Of a DNA stretch of 64,000 nt, positions 50,216 through 61,329 are shown piece after piece. Both the position numbers and the translations under genes were made by a program. The notes beneath the pieces were generated by a model that was not told the origin of the DNA, did no database searches, and was given only the letters and a program-made list of their open reading frames with translations. The stretch is from contig JAGMVK010000007.1 in assembly GCA_020747065.1 (NCBI GenBank), forward strand, positions 62,001 to 126,000, written 5' to 3'. The first letter of the stretch is position 1; the number at the start of each line of letters is the position of its first letter. Source of the DNA: Cadophora sp. MPI-SDFR-AT-0126. Lineage: Eukaryota; Ascomycota; Leotiomycetes; Helotiales; Ploettnerulaceae.

Positions 50216-51788
50216 CTATGCTTCCCGAGGAGAGTTCTGGTTTCCATCGGTATTTCTGGAGACCAGACTCATCATGCGACCTCGCATTCCTCGTCCGATC
50301 TCGCAGAAGAATGGCAAGAGAACTTGCACCCATGTGAAAGCTGTATCATCTTCACTATGCTCTTCTAGCATTTCTCCATACGCGTCATCCCATTTCTCGT
50401 CAAGGCTCTCAAGCAATGTACTTTTCCGCGTCATCCATTTCCAGAATATGCGCTGAGCTGTTATCATCGATTCTGAGTCATGCCACAGATCCCTTTCGGC
50501 GAATCTCTCTCGGGCTCGTCCTAAGCCTTGTTCGGCAGGTTTGATAGGCGCTGAGATGATATAGGCCAGAAGCGCTAATAGAAAGGCAAGGAGGAAGAAG
50601 TACTCGATGTTGACTGTGCCGGCGTCGAGCTGCTTGATATTCATACCAAAAAAGGAGCAAGAAAAGCTGAGCGGGATGAAAACGATTGCCACAAATGTGA
50701 GTCTAAAGAAAAGCTATCAGTAAATTTCGAACTTTCCGGAGGTAACAGCAGTCTTACCTCCTTACGGAATCTGCTTGCTTGATAGCCAGCTTGGTTTCGT
50801 TGATCGCATCCGAGCTTTGCACTGCTTGTAAGTGAGCCCGAATTTCACCATTCGTCCTCTCGGTTTGCGCAATCAAAGCTTGTTAGTCGCTGATTACATC
50901 CCGCCATTTGACGGGCATGGAATCTTCAGTGAAGCCTTGACGTGTAAGGAATCGAACCAAACTCTCCATTGAATAAATCAATTTCTTTTGATGGGAAATG
51001 CTTGTGCTCAGCACGATACGGAATACGTTACTGTCATCCGTCATCGTGCCTTCGCTACTCCAGGTATGGAAATTGCAGAATCCCGCATACTCGCTCAGAG
51101 ATGTTTGTATGTATGGATATACACACTCTAAAGCCAATTCGGACCCAGCATTTTGACTGCGTACAGAGGAATCACAGAAGTTCGACTTCATGTATCTGCC
51201 TTCCTTCATGTAACATTTGTGTTCTAATATTATGACTACAGCCATATCAGCTCACGTCAGCATCAAAGTCTCATGTGAGTACGTACTCAACTGGTGATTT
51301 TGAATGGAGTCAACAAGCATAATTAAATACCCAAATGAATTGCCTATAATTTGGAGGTACCTTATCTGGGATGGAAGTGGGGTAGGGATATCGACTTTCC
51401 TCCACCTTTGTCCATCCTCGCGTTGCCAATCAATACTGCAATGGTATTCGAAGAAAGCCGGATCTATTTTGTATGTCCAGCGTATCGCATTAAGATAGGA
51501 TGACTGGATGTATCTTATGCTTGTGTAGCTCACTACTAGGATCTGTGCCTTAGAAGCTGAAGGCGCCTCCGATAATATCTCAAGAAGTTCCGGAATTTGT
51601 TGAGAATCGCTGGTAGGCATGGAAGATTGAACTTGGGGGGAAGCATTGTTGGCGCCCAAATGTCGTAGTATAGTCTGGTAGGGAATCCGCAGAGGCCGTA
51701 ATTGGCTCCATTGTATGTAAAATGAAGATGGAAGGAGTTGAAACGAATTGGGTGCACATTCGATAATTACATAGCGATTAGGGAACAC
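50216..51788 (-). pseudogene. Second CorA-like membrane protein, interrupted by one stop codon
   Basis: Spliced exons 51788-51287, 51235-50758 and 50702-50216 keep one reading frame of 487 residues apart from a single TAA at 50885-50883. TM1 (FVAIVFIPLSFSCSFFGMN) has the GMN motif, and TM2 is YFFLLAFLLALLAYIISAPI. The stop lies in KWRDVISD*QALI, where the paralogue at 44404 reads KWSPIIRDYDALI, so a Tyr codon appears to have become TAA. Everything downstream, including the ERTNGEIRAHLQ helix and the last intron, is intact, so damage is recent or the base is an assembly error. A 19-nt intron spanning the stop is too short to be credible. If real, the product would lack both membrane spans. Confidence 0.75.
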
Positions 51789-51842
51789 AGCTGCGCCACC
51801 CCCAAGTGCCCTGCAGCGGAGTGAGGCTTTCCGTGCTGAACA

Positions 51843-52564
51843 CTACAATGCGCAACTTCCAATCACACCTTTGATTAATGCCACAGTGATGTCTTTCCCT
51901 TGCTCGAAGTCGCACTCCATCTTTGGAACGTGAAAAAACAAAACCCTTCTCTCGCCTTGGGGTCCACGTTTCCTCCAGAACCATTCCAGACTCGCATAGT
52001 AAACGAATCCACAAACATAGTTCCCGACATCGTCACTAGTCCTGACATCAACCGCACTTGATCCCTTCTTACCCTTTAATTTTACACTTCCTGTAGCCAA
52101 ATCTGCTTTCCATCTCCCAAGAATATCCTCAACGTCAAGCGTAGAAATTAGCCTCGGTTGACTTTTCCCCCAAACCTTCTTCGTCTCAGCTCTCGTGAAC
52201 ACCTTTCTCTTCTCATCTGGAATCTGATGATACCCATCTCTATCTGCACCCTTCTCGATCGCGAAATAATCTCGATCGGCCGCGAGACCCATGTGGATGA
52301 CTACATCAGGCTGATGCTCCTCGATGACTTTCGTGACTTCGAGCAATGCATGATATTCTGCTTTGAGAGGTTCTGGATGGACGATGATACGGACCCCGTT
52401 GATGAAGGATGGGAGAAGTGAGGCTATTTCCCATGAAGGGTTTGTTCTGATGTCTAGGAATTGCTGGGAGTGTTAGTCGACAGGGTTGGATAGCCGGGGC
52501 GGGGTAGATGTACGCCGAAGCCAGTTACCAAGATTTTGGGCTGATGAGAGACTTCTTCTGCCAT
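51843..52564 (-). CDS. Pyroglutamyl peptidase I (family C15)
   Basis: Cytosolic cysteine peptidase that removes N-terminal pyroglutamate from peptides. Exons 52564-52514 and 52463-51843 give 223 residues, near the usual 210-220. It begins MAEEVSHQPKILVTGFG and continues QFLDIRTNPSWEIASLLP, the family's N-terminal signature, which fixes the short first exon. The catalytic triad is visible: Glu about 87 (YFAIEKGA), Cys about 168 (NYVCGFVYYASL) and His about 195 (VLFFHVPK). All three are present, so the enzyme should be active. It lies head-to-tail upstream of the broken CorA-like gene, only about 55 bp away. Little else can be said of its regulation. Confidence 0.92.
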
Positions 52565-53864
52565 TCCTAAGTGTAAGGGATTACAGCTGCTTCGTCACGA
52601 ACGCTCGAAATATTTGTTTTGAGCTGTGTCGGCGAGGAGTCATCGTGAAGTGTCAGATGAAGCCTGAAGCATCAGTGCTGTTGCTCGCTAAGTTCAGGGC
52701 TCGGCTCCCCTGAATAAGCGAGCACTTTCTTGACTTGTTTTCTGGCTTCTGGGAGGTAAACTCAAGATTATGGGTTGCTGTGTATCCTAGAACTTACCTA
52801 TATATCATCTAACTTTATCCAATTAATGGTAGAGCGACAGCGTGTGATACAAATACCCATACTTCAGCCATATGGCGGATTTCCTACCCGAGAGCAGCAC
52901 CAGAGAATCTTGTTTACCTTCTCGCTTCGCACTACCACCCTCGAAATACAGCTCTCGAGGTCCTGGTTTTTTTTAACAGCATGAGGTCATCCCAATTAGT
53001 TGCCAATATTGTGGCATATCTCAAGGAGAGCTCGCGAATGATCGCAAAATCGCCAAGTTTTTTCGACGATCACGTGAATATATTTTCCGTCGCGAACGTG
53101 GCTGTGCTTCTCCGTAGCCAGAGTCTTCGATCGCCAAAGTCCACGTCACTGGCACAGTAAGACGCGTTCAATTGGATATGAGAGGCAGCCTTCTCAGATG
53201 CCAAGTTCGTCTTTCAGTCGAGATTCCGACAGTGACAGCGGGAGGTCGGGAGCCTGAGCTGAGTGTGAGTGCATCCGTCCGTCACAAGTTGAGTTTGGCG
53301 CAAGGCCAAACATTGAGAGGCTTCGGATGAGCAAGCCATCAAGGGATGCGTTGTTTTATATCGCCTCAGTATGGGTGTTCCTCGTCACAATTTCTACACT
53401 GCCCGCGAAGAACACCTGGTGGGCTCTAGACCATGTTTGCTACTCAGCACTGCCCTGCATGATAGCCTTGCAAATATCGCCACCGGCACTCGGAAAGCCT
53501 CATTTGTGAGGGTTTCGGTAGATCACCAACTTGTTTGGCGTGGGGAAACGCAGCCTGATTACGTCTCTGTACGCCACAGCTGTTGATTGTATGGACAGTT
53601 TACCGACTTGCCATGTCTCAACCCAGCTGTGTGGATAATACCTAGGTATCGACACAAGGAAGCCTAGCAAAGTATGTGGCTTTCAGCATGTGCATGTGCG
53701 GCTCGCGAACGGAGAGAATGGGTGGCGAGGCTGGGAGCTGGAATGCTGGTATTTAAGAGACAAGTCCTTGCCAACTTTACAGAAATCTGGTATTTTCTTT
53801 TCAATCTGATCCAACCCTCCTGCCAGAGTTGGATCTTGAAAGACAAAAAGTTGAGGTCCTCAAG
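52565..53864. other. Divergent intergenic region before the dynamin-like gene
   Basis: 1.3 kb between pyroglutamyl peptidase (minus) and dynamin-like GTPase (plus). No coding gene is supported; frames at 53327-53586 are short and overlap. Confidence 0.4.
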
Positions 53865-56579
53865 ATGACGAAACAGTGAGTGCACTTCCAAAAACCTGAT
53901 ATCTCCAAGCTAACACGTGACCCAGCCCAATTTCTGTCGGCGCAGCCGTAGACGCCCAGGATTTCGCAGGTGAACAACAGGGTCTCCTAGATCTTATCGA
54001 CAAGCTTCAATTCGCCCAACTCGACAATGTCAAGCTTCCCCAGATTGTGGTGGTTGGAGATCAATCAGCCGGCAAGAGTTCAGTTCTCGAAGCGATCTCC
54101 TCGACGCCTTTTCCCAGGGAGGCTGGCGCTTGTACTAGATTTGCGACGGAGATCAGACTGAGAAGATCGGACGAAGAGAAATTCGTGATTAAGATTATAC
54201 CCGACCGAACTCGTCCGATGGCAGAACAAAAACGACTTCTGGATTTCGGCAATCACGTGGACAAAACAGTACCATTCGATGTTCTCATGAGCCATGCCGT
54301 CGAACAGATCGCACCAAAACGGATTCCCGGACGATTCGCCACAAGAGACATATTGGTAGTAGAAAAGTCAGGCCCAACAGAGCCTCTTTTGACTCTTGTG
54401 GATTTGCCTGGCCTCGTTCGAAATGCAAACAACGATCAATCTGAGGAGGATATCAAAGCCATCAACGATCTGACAGACAGGTATATGAAGAGTTCCCGAA
54501 CGATCATTCTCGCAGTTGTCGGTGGGAACGGAGATTATGTACAAGCCCCGGTCCTGAATAAGGCTCGCAAATTCGATCCGTCAGGTTCTCGCACCATCGG
54601 CGTACTCACCAAACCGGATTTGACTGAATCAATTGGTCTTGAGGACAAATTCATCGCCTTGGTTAACAATCAAGACAAGCACAACGACTTCAAACTCGGC
54701 TGGTATGTCTTGCTGAATCCCGGACCTCGTGATGTTGGACAAGAATGGCCTACAGCCGAGGAGCGGAAAGCGAAAGAGGACCAGTTCTTCAATAGCGGCA
54801 AATGGGCATCACTTTCACCGAACATGTGCGGTGTGGCAGCTTTGAAACAGAAACTCAGCCAGCAACTCCAGAGACACATCGGCAAGCATGTCAGGACACT
54901 GCGAGATGAGATTTCCAAGGCACTTCAGGAATGCGAGGCAGAGCTGAAGAGCATGGGTACCGGCAAGGACACGATTGAGGAAATGCGCGGTGAACTCATT
55001 GCCCTTTGCTCCGATTCAAGTGATCTCGTCAAACCTGCAGTCGACGGTACATTCAAGAATCCACCTGGAAAATCGTTCTTCCCCAGAGGGGTCGATGCTC
55101 GCGGAACACCTGCTCAAAAGCTTCGTGCTCGTGTCGTGGATGAAAATCGACGATTTGCGGCTCGTGTAAGATTGATCGGCCACAAGCACAACTTTACGCC
55201 TGGACCTGAAACTCAGAATCCCGTGCAGAGAGTTATGAAGGGAACGATGACCAAGTCACAGTTCGCCAAAAAGGAAGTCGAGCCTCTGATTCAGCAAAAT
55301 ACCGGAACCGAGTTTCCTCTCGATTACAACCCCCGCCTCGTTTATTCTCTCTTCCAAGAATATTCTGAGAACTGGCCTAGACTCGCTCAGCAACACAAGG
55401 ATAATCTCGGTGTTATTTGCAGCGAATTTCTGGCTGAAGTTATCGATGATGTATGGCCACAGCGAATGCGGGAACCACTTCGCACTGAGTTTCTGGATCA
55501 GCAGATGAAGGACATGTTGGACAAGGCTCGGGCTGAGGTTGTGAATCTTGAGAATGACCAACATCTCGAGGTTCAACCCTATGATCTAGAATACACCGAG
55601 CGGATCAAGCAGTGGCGTTCTGCGGCTCCTCCTGAGAGCCCGTACACCGAAGCGGAAGAAGTGTTGGAGAAGATGCTCATCCATTATGAGGTAAGTCCTT
55701 AGTTTAACTGCGAATGATTGCCGCTGACTTTTCTAGCTTTCATCCAGAATTTTCATCACAAATGTGATCACTCAAGTCATCGAGCGCCACCTTCTCCAAG
55801 GACTCTACGGTATCTTCGGATCAGTTAAGATCTACAATCTCAAAGATATTCAGATCGAGCGAATCGCTGCTGAGAACAAAGCTACAAGAGACAAGCGATT
55901 AGCCTTGAAGGCGAAGAAGGTTGCCATCGAAGAAGCTGGAGACATCTGCGCCAAGCTATCCATGCGCAAAGAGCTTCGCTCATACGAAGAAGATGAGCTC
56001 GACAGCCCCAGTTCCGACGATGAAGACATCCCCACACCCTCTTCCTCAGAGCAGAGTCGTACTCAGCGAAGATCTCACAAACCCGTTCCAGAACCCACGC
56101 AACAAGCTCAGCAAGCGGTTCCCATCCGCGCAACTCCAACGGTAGTTGACGTCAGCACCCCAGTGACGAACTACATCCCCGCTCGCGAACCCCGCGAGTA
56201 CGCCTCATCATCTACACCAACGCACGCGAGTAACGATTTCTCGCGCACACCAGGAGGCTGGAACGATGCCGAGTACCATCCTACCCAGAATGAACCACAG
56301 TATCCACCACCTCCACCCCGCCGCCCCGACAAGCAGCGAATCGACGACCCATTCTATCCCGTCTCGCCACCTGATTCGGGAAGTAGGAGGAACTTCGCAG
56401 AGGAGACCAATGGGAATGGGAATGTGAATGGACATCGCTCGACGCCTTCGTATTCCGAGGCTCCTGTGAGAGCACCTAGCACGAATAGTATTCCACAACA
56501 GCAGGAATATGTTGATGATTATGGGAGGGCTGGACCGGGGAAGAAGACTGCTAGATGGTTGAAGGGGATGAAGAACTAA
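53865..56579 (+). CDS. Dynamin-like large GTPase (Mx/DRP type)
   Basis: Self-assembling GTPase that remodels membranes. Exons 53865-53875 (11 nt), 53926-55690 and 55737-56579 give 872 residues. The tiny first exon is supported by the resumed frame PISVGAAVDAQD. GTPase motifs: P-loop GDQSAGKSS (48-56), DLPG (163-166) and TKPD (232-235). A long helical stalk follows. The region from LSSRIFITNVITQVIERHLLQGLYGIF to AKLSMRKELRSYEEDE matches the GTPase effector domain. There is no PH domain, so it is nearer to Mx-type proteins than to classical dynamin. The last ~190 residues are Pro/Ser/Gln-rich and apparently disordered, ending in a basic GKKTARWLKGMKN. Such multigene fungal DRPs have no settled role; organelle or membrane remodelling is the safe statement. 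Confidence 0.92.
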
Positions 56580-57211
56580 ATGAGAGGATTGGATGATGTT
56601 TTGATTTTGTGATAAGCTAGGTATTTTCAGATGTTGCAAGTTGCAAGCCGCTGGAGTTCAGATGGAGGATGGATTTCCTTTTTCTGGGACGAATTTGGGT
56701 TTCTTTGATCAGCGTTCGTTATACCCCGCCCATAGAGAACCCCCATATTATGTAGTAAATAAACCAGTTCATTAATTCCTCCTCTAATGTGCGCCCAGTT
56801 GTTTAACAGGTTTTGGTGTCGTGGGAGAGGGATGGACATAATGATTGAGGAGTTTTTGACTGCAGGCTGTTTCAATCTGGCATCACTGACTTGCAGTTCA
56901 GAGTCTATAATCGGACAGCAGAGGCGAGTAACAGTGAGATTTTGTAGGATAAATGAGGGGTGATGAAGAATGGGTCGTTGATGACAACGAGGCACTGCAT
57001 CAACTGCAAACCATATGGACGACTTGTGCGGAAGGTCACTTTTCGCAGTTTTATACTTCTGTACTCTCGTGCTCTCGTGCTCTCGTACTCTTATACTTTT
57101 ACATTTTATATATTTTTACGATTATACTTCATTTAACGATCAGATGGAAAACTGGCTATTGTTTTCGGGAACATTCGCTCAATTCAACTAGTGACATACA
57201 ATACACATTAT
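56580..57211. other. Convergent 3' intergenic region
   Basis: Between the 3' ends of the dynamin-like gene and the GST gene. AT-rich around 57090-57130 (TTTTATATATTTTT), plausibly polyadenylation signals for both genes. It contains the short CTCTCGTG repeat listed separately. Confidence 0.5.
57064..57087. repeat. CTCTCGTG tandem repeat (about 3 copies)
   Basis: Three nearly exact head-to-tail copies of an 8-nt unit immediately before an AT-rich tract, in the 3' intergenic region between convergent genes. Confidence 0.6.
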
Positions 57212-58178
57212 CTATTGTTTTGTCGACACCCGCAACGCTGGGTTCTCTTCACTGTCGTAGAAGTCCGAGATACCTCTCTGGACCGCTGGGCGTACAGCGA
57301 TACGAGCAATCCACTGTAATAGGTGTGGAAACTGCGCCATCTCCTCGTCAGTAAACCCGGCATATTTCCATGATCGGATGTACGGCCAAGCTCCCATGTC
57401 GGCGATGGTATATTTGCCTTTTCCTATTCCCGCCAAGTACTCGCGCGAGACACCACTATACCGCCCAGAAAGACGGAGTTCGAGAACATTGTAGATGCGA
57501 AGAGTCTCGGTCCTAAAGCGTGAAATGACATCTAGTAGGGGTTTATCTCTGTCAGTTCATAAGCGCTTTCATAGGCTCATATATTCTAAAGAATATTTGA
57601 AATGATATCGCATGCTTACAGGGGATCTTCTCAGGCACAGATTTGCTGGTGAAATGGTTATTCTGTGCTTGGTATGGCTGGCCTGATGTTTGCCAAAACA
57701 GGAGCCACTGCACCATCTCGCTGTACCCAAGCTGATCGTCGGCGGCAAATCCGAATACTTTATCTTTGTCGAATCTATCAACAAGATAAAGAAGTTCCGC
57801 AGATGATTCCATAATTGAAAAAGGTGGCGACTGCGTGTTGTCGATAAGTACTGGAATTCGTCCTTGAAAATGATGATTTTAGCATCGAACCACCGAAATT
57901 CCAGTTTATCATACCGTTATGGGTAATACGTAGGAACCATTCTTCCTTTTGCTCATCTGTTTCGAGGTCGATTAGGCTACTTGTCCACTCAAGACCGTAG
58001 ACGTCTTTGAGCTCTTCAAGCAAAATCTGCACTTTCTTCCCGTTAGGTGTCGCTTCAGTAATCAAATGAAGTCCCTATTATTACTTTAGCCACAAATGAA
58101 GAGCATTAACGACGACCGTCGACTTACCGTGGTATTTCTGACCACTGCTGGAGTATTGTCTGTATAAAGCTCCACCAT
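57212..58178 (-). CDS. Glutathione S-transferase, Ure2-like
   Basis: Conjugates or reduces substrates with glutathione in the cytosol. Exons 58178-58128, 58074-57915, 57862-57620 and 57546-57212 total 262 residues. The N-terminal thioredoxin-like half reads MVELYTDNTPAVV, then TPNGKKVQILLEELK, NGRIPVLID (cis-Pro loop) and SPPFSIMESSAELLYLVDR. MESSAELL is the glutathione-binding turn of fungal Ure2-type GSTs. The helical half has YSEMVQWLLFWQTSG, YTIADMGAWPYIRSWKYAG and FPHLLQWIARI. The last acceptor is GACAGAG at 57547, which restores frame as Y-K-P-L-L-D. Upstream it shares a promoter region with TSC13. Substrate unknown; stress or detoxification is the family expectation. Confidence 0.9.
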
Positions 58179-58783
58179 TGACGAGGTTAGGTTCAAGCAA
58201 GATTTCTTTTCCATTGAGATCAAAATTGACGGAGAATAGTCAACTCAAGAAGGTAGGTGTCAGGACTTGAAGTCAATGCTTTTATTTGAAGCTACAGAGG
58301 ATGTCCAAGTACAAGAACGAAAGCTACGGAAAGAAGAAACGCAAAACATTCAGGAGGACCAATTATTCTTAAGGGACAGCTGGCGTTTTGGATTGAGGTG
58401 GGTCATTACTATACCTTTGGTATAGATCACGACAGCTTTGGCATCAGATTCTTTTGGCCTGTTGAAAGCAAAGGTACCTGAGAGCAGAAGTACTTTAAAG
58501 CAAAGGAATTTAAAGGCAAAAGAACTCGAGACTGAAACTATCTCAAAGGCAGAGGTACTTAAGAGCAAAGATACTCAAGGCCGAAAGTACTGAAATGCGA
58601 AGAGTGACGTTCGGCACAAGAAGTTTGGTTTGCGGTACGTATCACGTGCCCAGCGCATCAACAAAAATTACCTAGTCGCGGGACAGATGTTCTCAATGTC
58701 CTCTGGGCCTCAACACTACTCGTACATACGCACAGCACTCAAGACGCCGATATTAGCAGTACTGATTGCTACCTACGGATACC
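58179..58783. promoter_or_regulatory. Divergent promoter region between GST and TSC13 genes
   Basis: 605 bp serving two divergent genes. It contains an array of eight 16-nt degenerate repeats (58466-58594) and a CACGTG E-box at 58643-58648, 136 bp before the TSC13 start. E-boxes are bound by bHLH factors; relevance here is untested. Confidence 0.45.
58466..58594. repeat. Degenerate 16-nt tandem repeat, eight units
   Basis: Eight consecutive units with consensus close to RAGCAAAGGTACTTAA, one with a one-base insertion, total 129 nt. The period is not a multiple of three, so the array is non-coding. It lies in the shared GST/TSC13 promoter region. Confidence 0.75.
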
Positions 58784-59840
58784 ATGGCTCCTCCAGTTAC
58801 TCTCAAAGTGAGCAATCGCAGTATGTACACTGGGACTCCGACTCAAATGCAATAGCTAACCTTCCCGCCAGCTCCAAAGAAGCCAATTAAGAAGCTACCT
58901 GCCGAGATCGAAATCAACGACAAGACGACGGTCCAGGATGTTAAGGAACGACTGGCCAAAAAAGCTGGCGGAATGGACCCTGAACGACTAGGAATCTACG
59001 ATGCCGAGAAGAAGAAGCTCCTGAAGGACCGCAAGGCACTTGTCAACAATAGTGAGGATGTGATGGCAAGAAAAGAGATCTTGGTGAAGGATTTGGGTAT
59101 GCAATTTATTGCGCGGTTCCGCAAATAAAGCTAACGAAGCTACAGGCCCTCAATTGTCCTGGACAACCGTCTTTATTATCGAATACCTCGGCCCAATCCT
59201 CATCCACCTAGCCTTCCCCCTCCTGCTTCGACCATATCTCTACTCCTCCGCGCCTCCGCTATCCTCTTCACAGTACCTCTCGATGGCTATGATTGTTCTA
59301 CATTTTATCAAGCGCGAATACGAGACTGTTTTCGTACACAAGTTCTCCCTAGCCACAATGCCACTTCTCAACATCTTCAAAAACTCGGCCCATTACTGGC
59401 TCTTGTCTGGGCTCAATATCGCATATTGGATCTACGCACCGAATTCGTATACCGCGAAGTCTTCTCCCACAATTGACTACGTCAACTACGTTGGAATGGC
59501 GCTTTATATCTACGGGGAAGTCTCGAACTTCATTGCACATCAAACATTGTCGAACCTGCGCTCGAGAGGTGGAACCGAGAGGGGCATACCGAAGGGATAT
59601 GGATTTGGACTGGTCACCTGCCCCAACTACTTGTTCGAGTTGATCGCATGGACTGGTATTGCACTTGTGAGTAAGAGTGCTGCGACGGTTATATTCAATG
59701 CTATTGCATGGGCGCAGATGCATCAGTGGGCTATCAAGAAGGAGAAGGCATTGAGGGCCGAGTTCCCAGATAAGTACAAGAAGAAAAAGTACGTCCTGCT
59801 GCCAAGCCCTGGAGCGGTTGTGAAGTATTTGTTGTCTTGA
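58784..59840 (+). CDS. TSC13: Very-long-chain enoyl-CoA reductase
   Basis: ER membrane enzyme for the last step of each fatty-acid elongation cycle (trans-2-enoyl-CoA to acyl-CoA with NADPH), feeding sphingolipid synthesis. Exons 58784-58820, 58872-59096 and 59146-59840 give 318 residues, the usual size. The N-terminal ~80 residues form the ubiquitin-like domain (PKKPIKKLPAEIEI, TTVQDVKERLAKKAG). The 37-nt first exon was set by the A|CT junction that gives NRTPKKP. The C-terminal steroid-5-alpha-reductase-like membrane domain shows FIKREYETVFVHKFS, NSAHYWLL and GYGFGLVTCPNYLFELIAW, containing the family's conserved Glu, His and Asn. The C-terminus (YKKKKYVLLPSPG) has a lysine cluster in keeping with ER residence. 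Confidence 0.94.
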
Positions 59841-61329
59841 GGCTTCGGAGACGGGCTTGGATTTTGGTGAAGCTGCAAGAGTGGTGGTAAGAAGCAGGGT
59901 GTAATGACAATCAGATTCCTGCAACTTTACCTTGGGAGATTGCGCCATAGTAATATTGCTCTATCCTGTAAACGCCTGTGGTAAGCCAAGAGAATACAGA
60001 CCATGCTTGCCATGCCATCGGAGCGCCTCACTTGTGGTCAATTATGCGCGTGCTTTTACTGACGACGGGTTCCACATCTGAACCCTCCTTACGGTCGGAC
60101 ATGGATAACGCAGGTGAGAACTTGGCCTGTCAAGCAAGTCAAGCTTTTCATGGGATGTTCGGTGAAGTTGAGGCTCCACAGACTGCGTAAGCGATATTGA
60201 AGAGGAAGAATCGGCAAAGAGCTGACGAGAGCGACCAGCATTTCGCTTATTTCTTCCACTTCTCGGGCAACATCACCTCAGATCATCGGTCCTGATTACA
60301 GCGAAACTGGAGAAGCTCACTGATGTAGGCTCGACTACTTGACCCTCGTCCAATAAAGCATTGTGCCCACGACTGGGACAGAAAAGTATGCCGACCAATG
60401 AGTTCAAAAGATAGAAGAACTAGGCAAGAGGAACGACTTCGTTGCAGTGCAGAAGCTTCTGTTCGGAGAAGATCGTTGTCTTCATCCATCTTGTACTTTG
60501 ACGTTGTTTCGTCTATGCGATTCTCTTATTCGCTGCCTGCCTACTTTTCTCTCCTGTTTTTCTGGCTCAAGGCGAAGTCGCTTGAGGCAAGCTGTGAAGC
60601 AGGACAAATGCAATACGAAGGGTATACCGCTGCGGAGGCTTGCGTGGGGTTACATCCTGTCAGATTCTATTGAGAGTCTTTCTTATAACCCCGGTTCTCA
60701 TTCTCCAGGATATTGATTGTCATTTGTGTTTCTCTGTCCTTCCTCGCTTATTTGCATTCCATCTAATCTAATCAATCTCTCCTCTTGTCCCTCCTTTCGT
60801 CCTCCTCCCGTCCTCCTCCTCTTTGAACAATCTCCCGTCGGCCCTTCTCTTCTTTCAATCGATAGTTCACCTCACTAAGAGCACTCGCGTACACATGCAA
60901 ATGCCCGATGTTCTGTCGCACATCCAGCGGAATGACAGCTGACAATTACCGATCATCTGATTGGTCCATGGCCAGACAACAAACCACATCTGCTTCTCAC
61001 ACCATCACAAAGGACTTTCATGATGGCATGTCAGTCTTCTGTCGATATTGGCTCTCACACTCGCATCCAGTCCGACTAAAAGTCGATAGTGAGAGGTAAT
61101 ATGTCACTGACAATATGCAGACATCCTGTGTGTTTCCGCTGCTTTGCCTTTATGGCGGATCGAAAGCCCATAAGATGCAGCATTGCGCCTGCTCTCCCAT
61201 CAAAGTCCTGTTTGTATAACATAAAACGGTGAAGCAATTTCAACGGCAATCTACCTAACTTCCCACCAGACGCTTTCTCCAGTACAACAAAGAAGCACAA
61301 TTCGCAAGTTCCAGAAGCATTCAACGGCC
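59841..61329. other. 1.5 kb region upstream of CCC1
   Basis: No coding gene is supported; frames such as 60398-60673 and 60447-60716 overlap in different phases. A pyrimidine-rich tract (60745-60860, CCTCCTCC-type) resembles fungal core-promoter CT stretches, though it lies about 500 bp before the CCC1 ATG. Confidence 0.4.

Noticed and set aside
50883..50905. 19-nt GTAATC...AACAAG intron that would remove the TAA in the second CorA-like gene
   Set aside because: Far below the minimum intron length seen in this window (about 44 nt), and the residues it would remove are conserved in the paralogue.
58630..58890. 86-codon frame upstream of and overlapping TSC13
   Set aside because: It is in a different phase from TSC13 and covers its promoter, first exon and first intron; no resemblance to any family.
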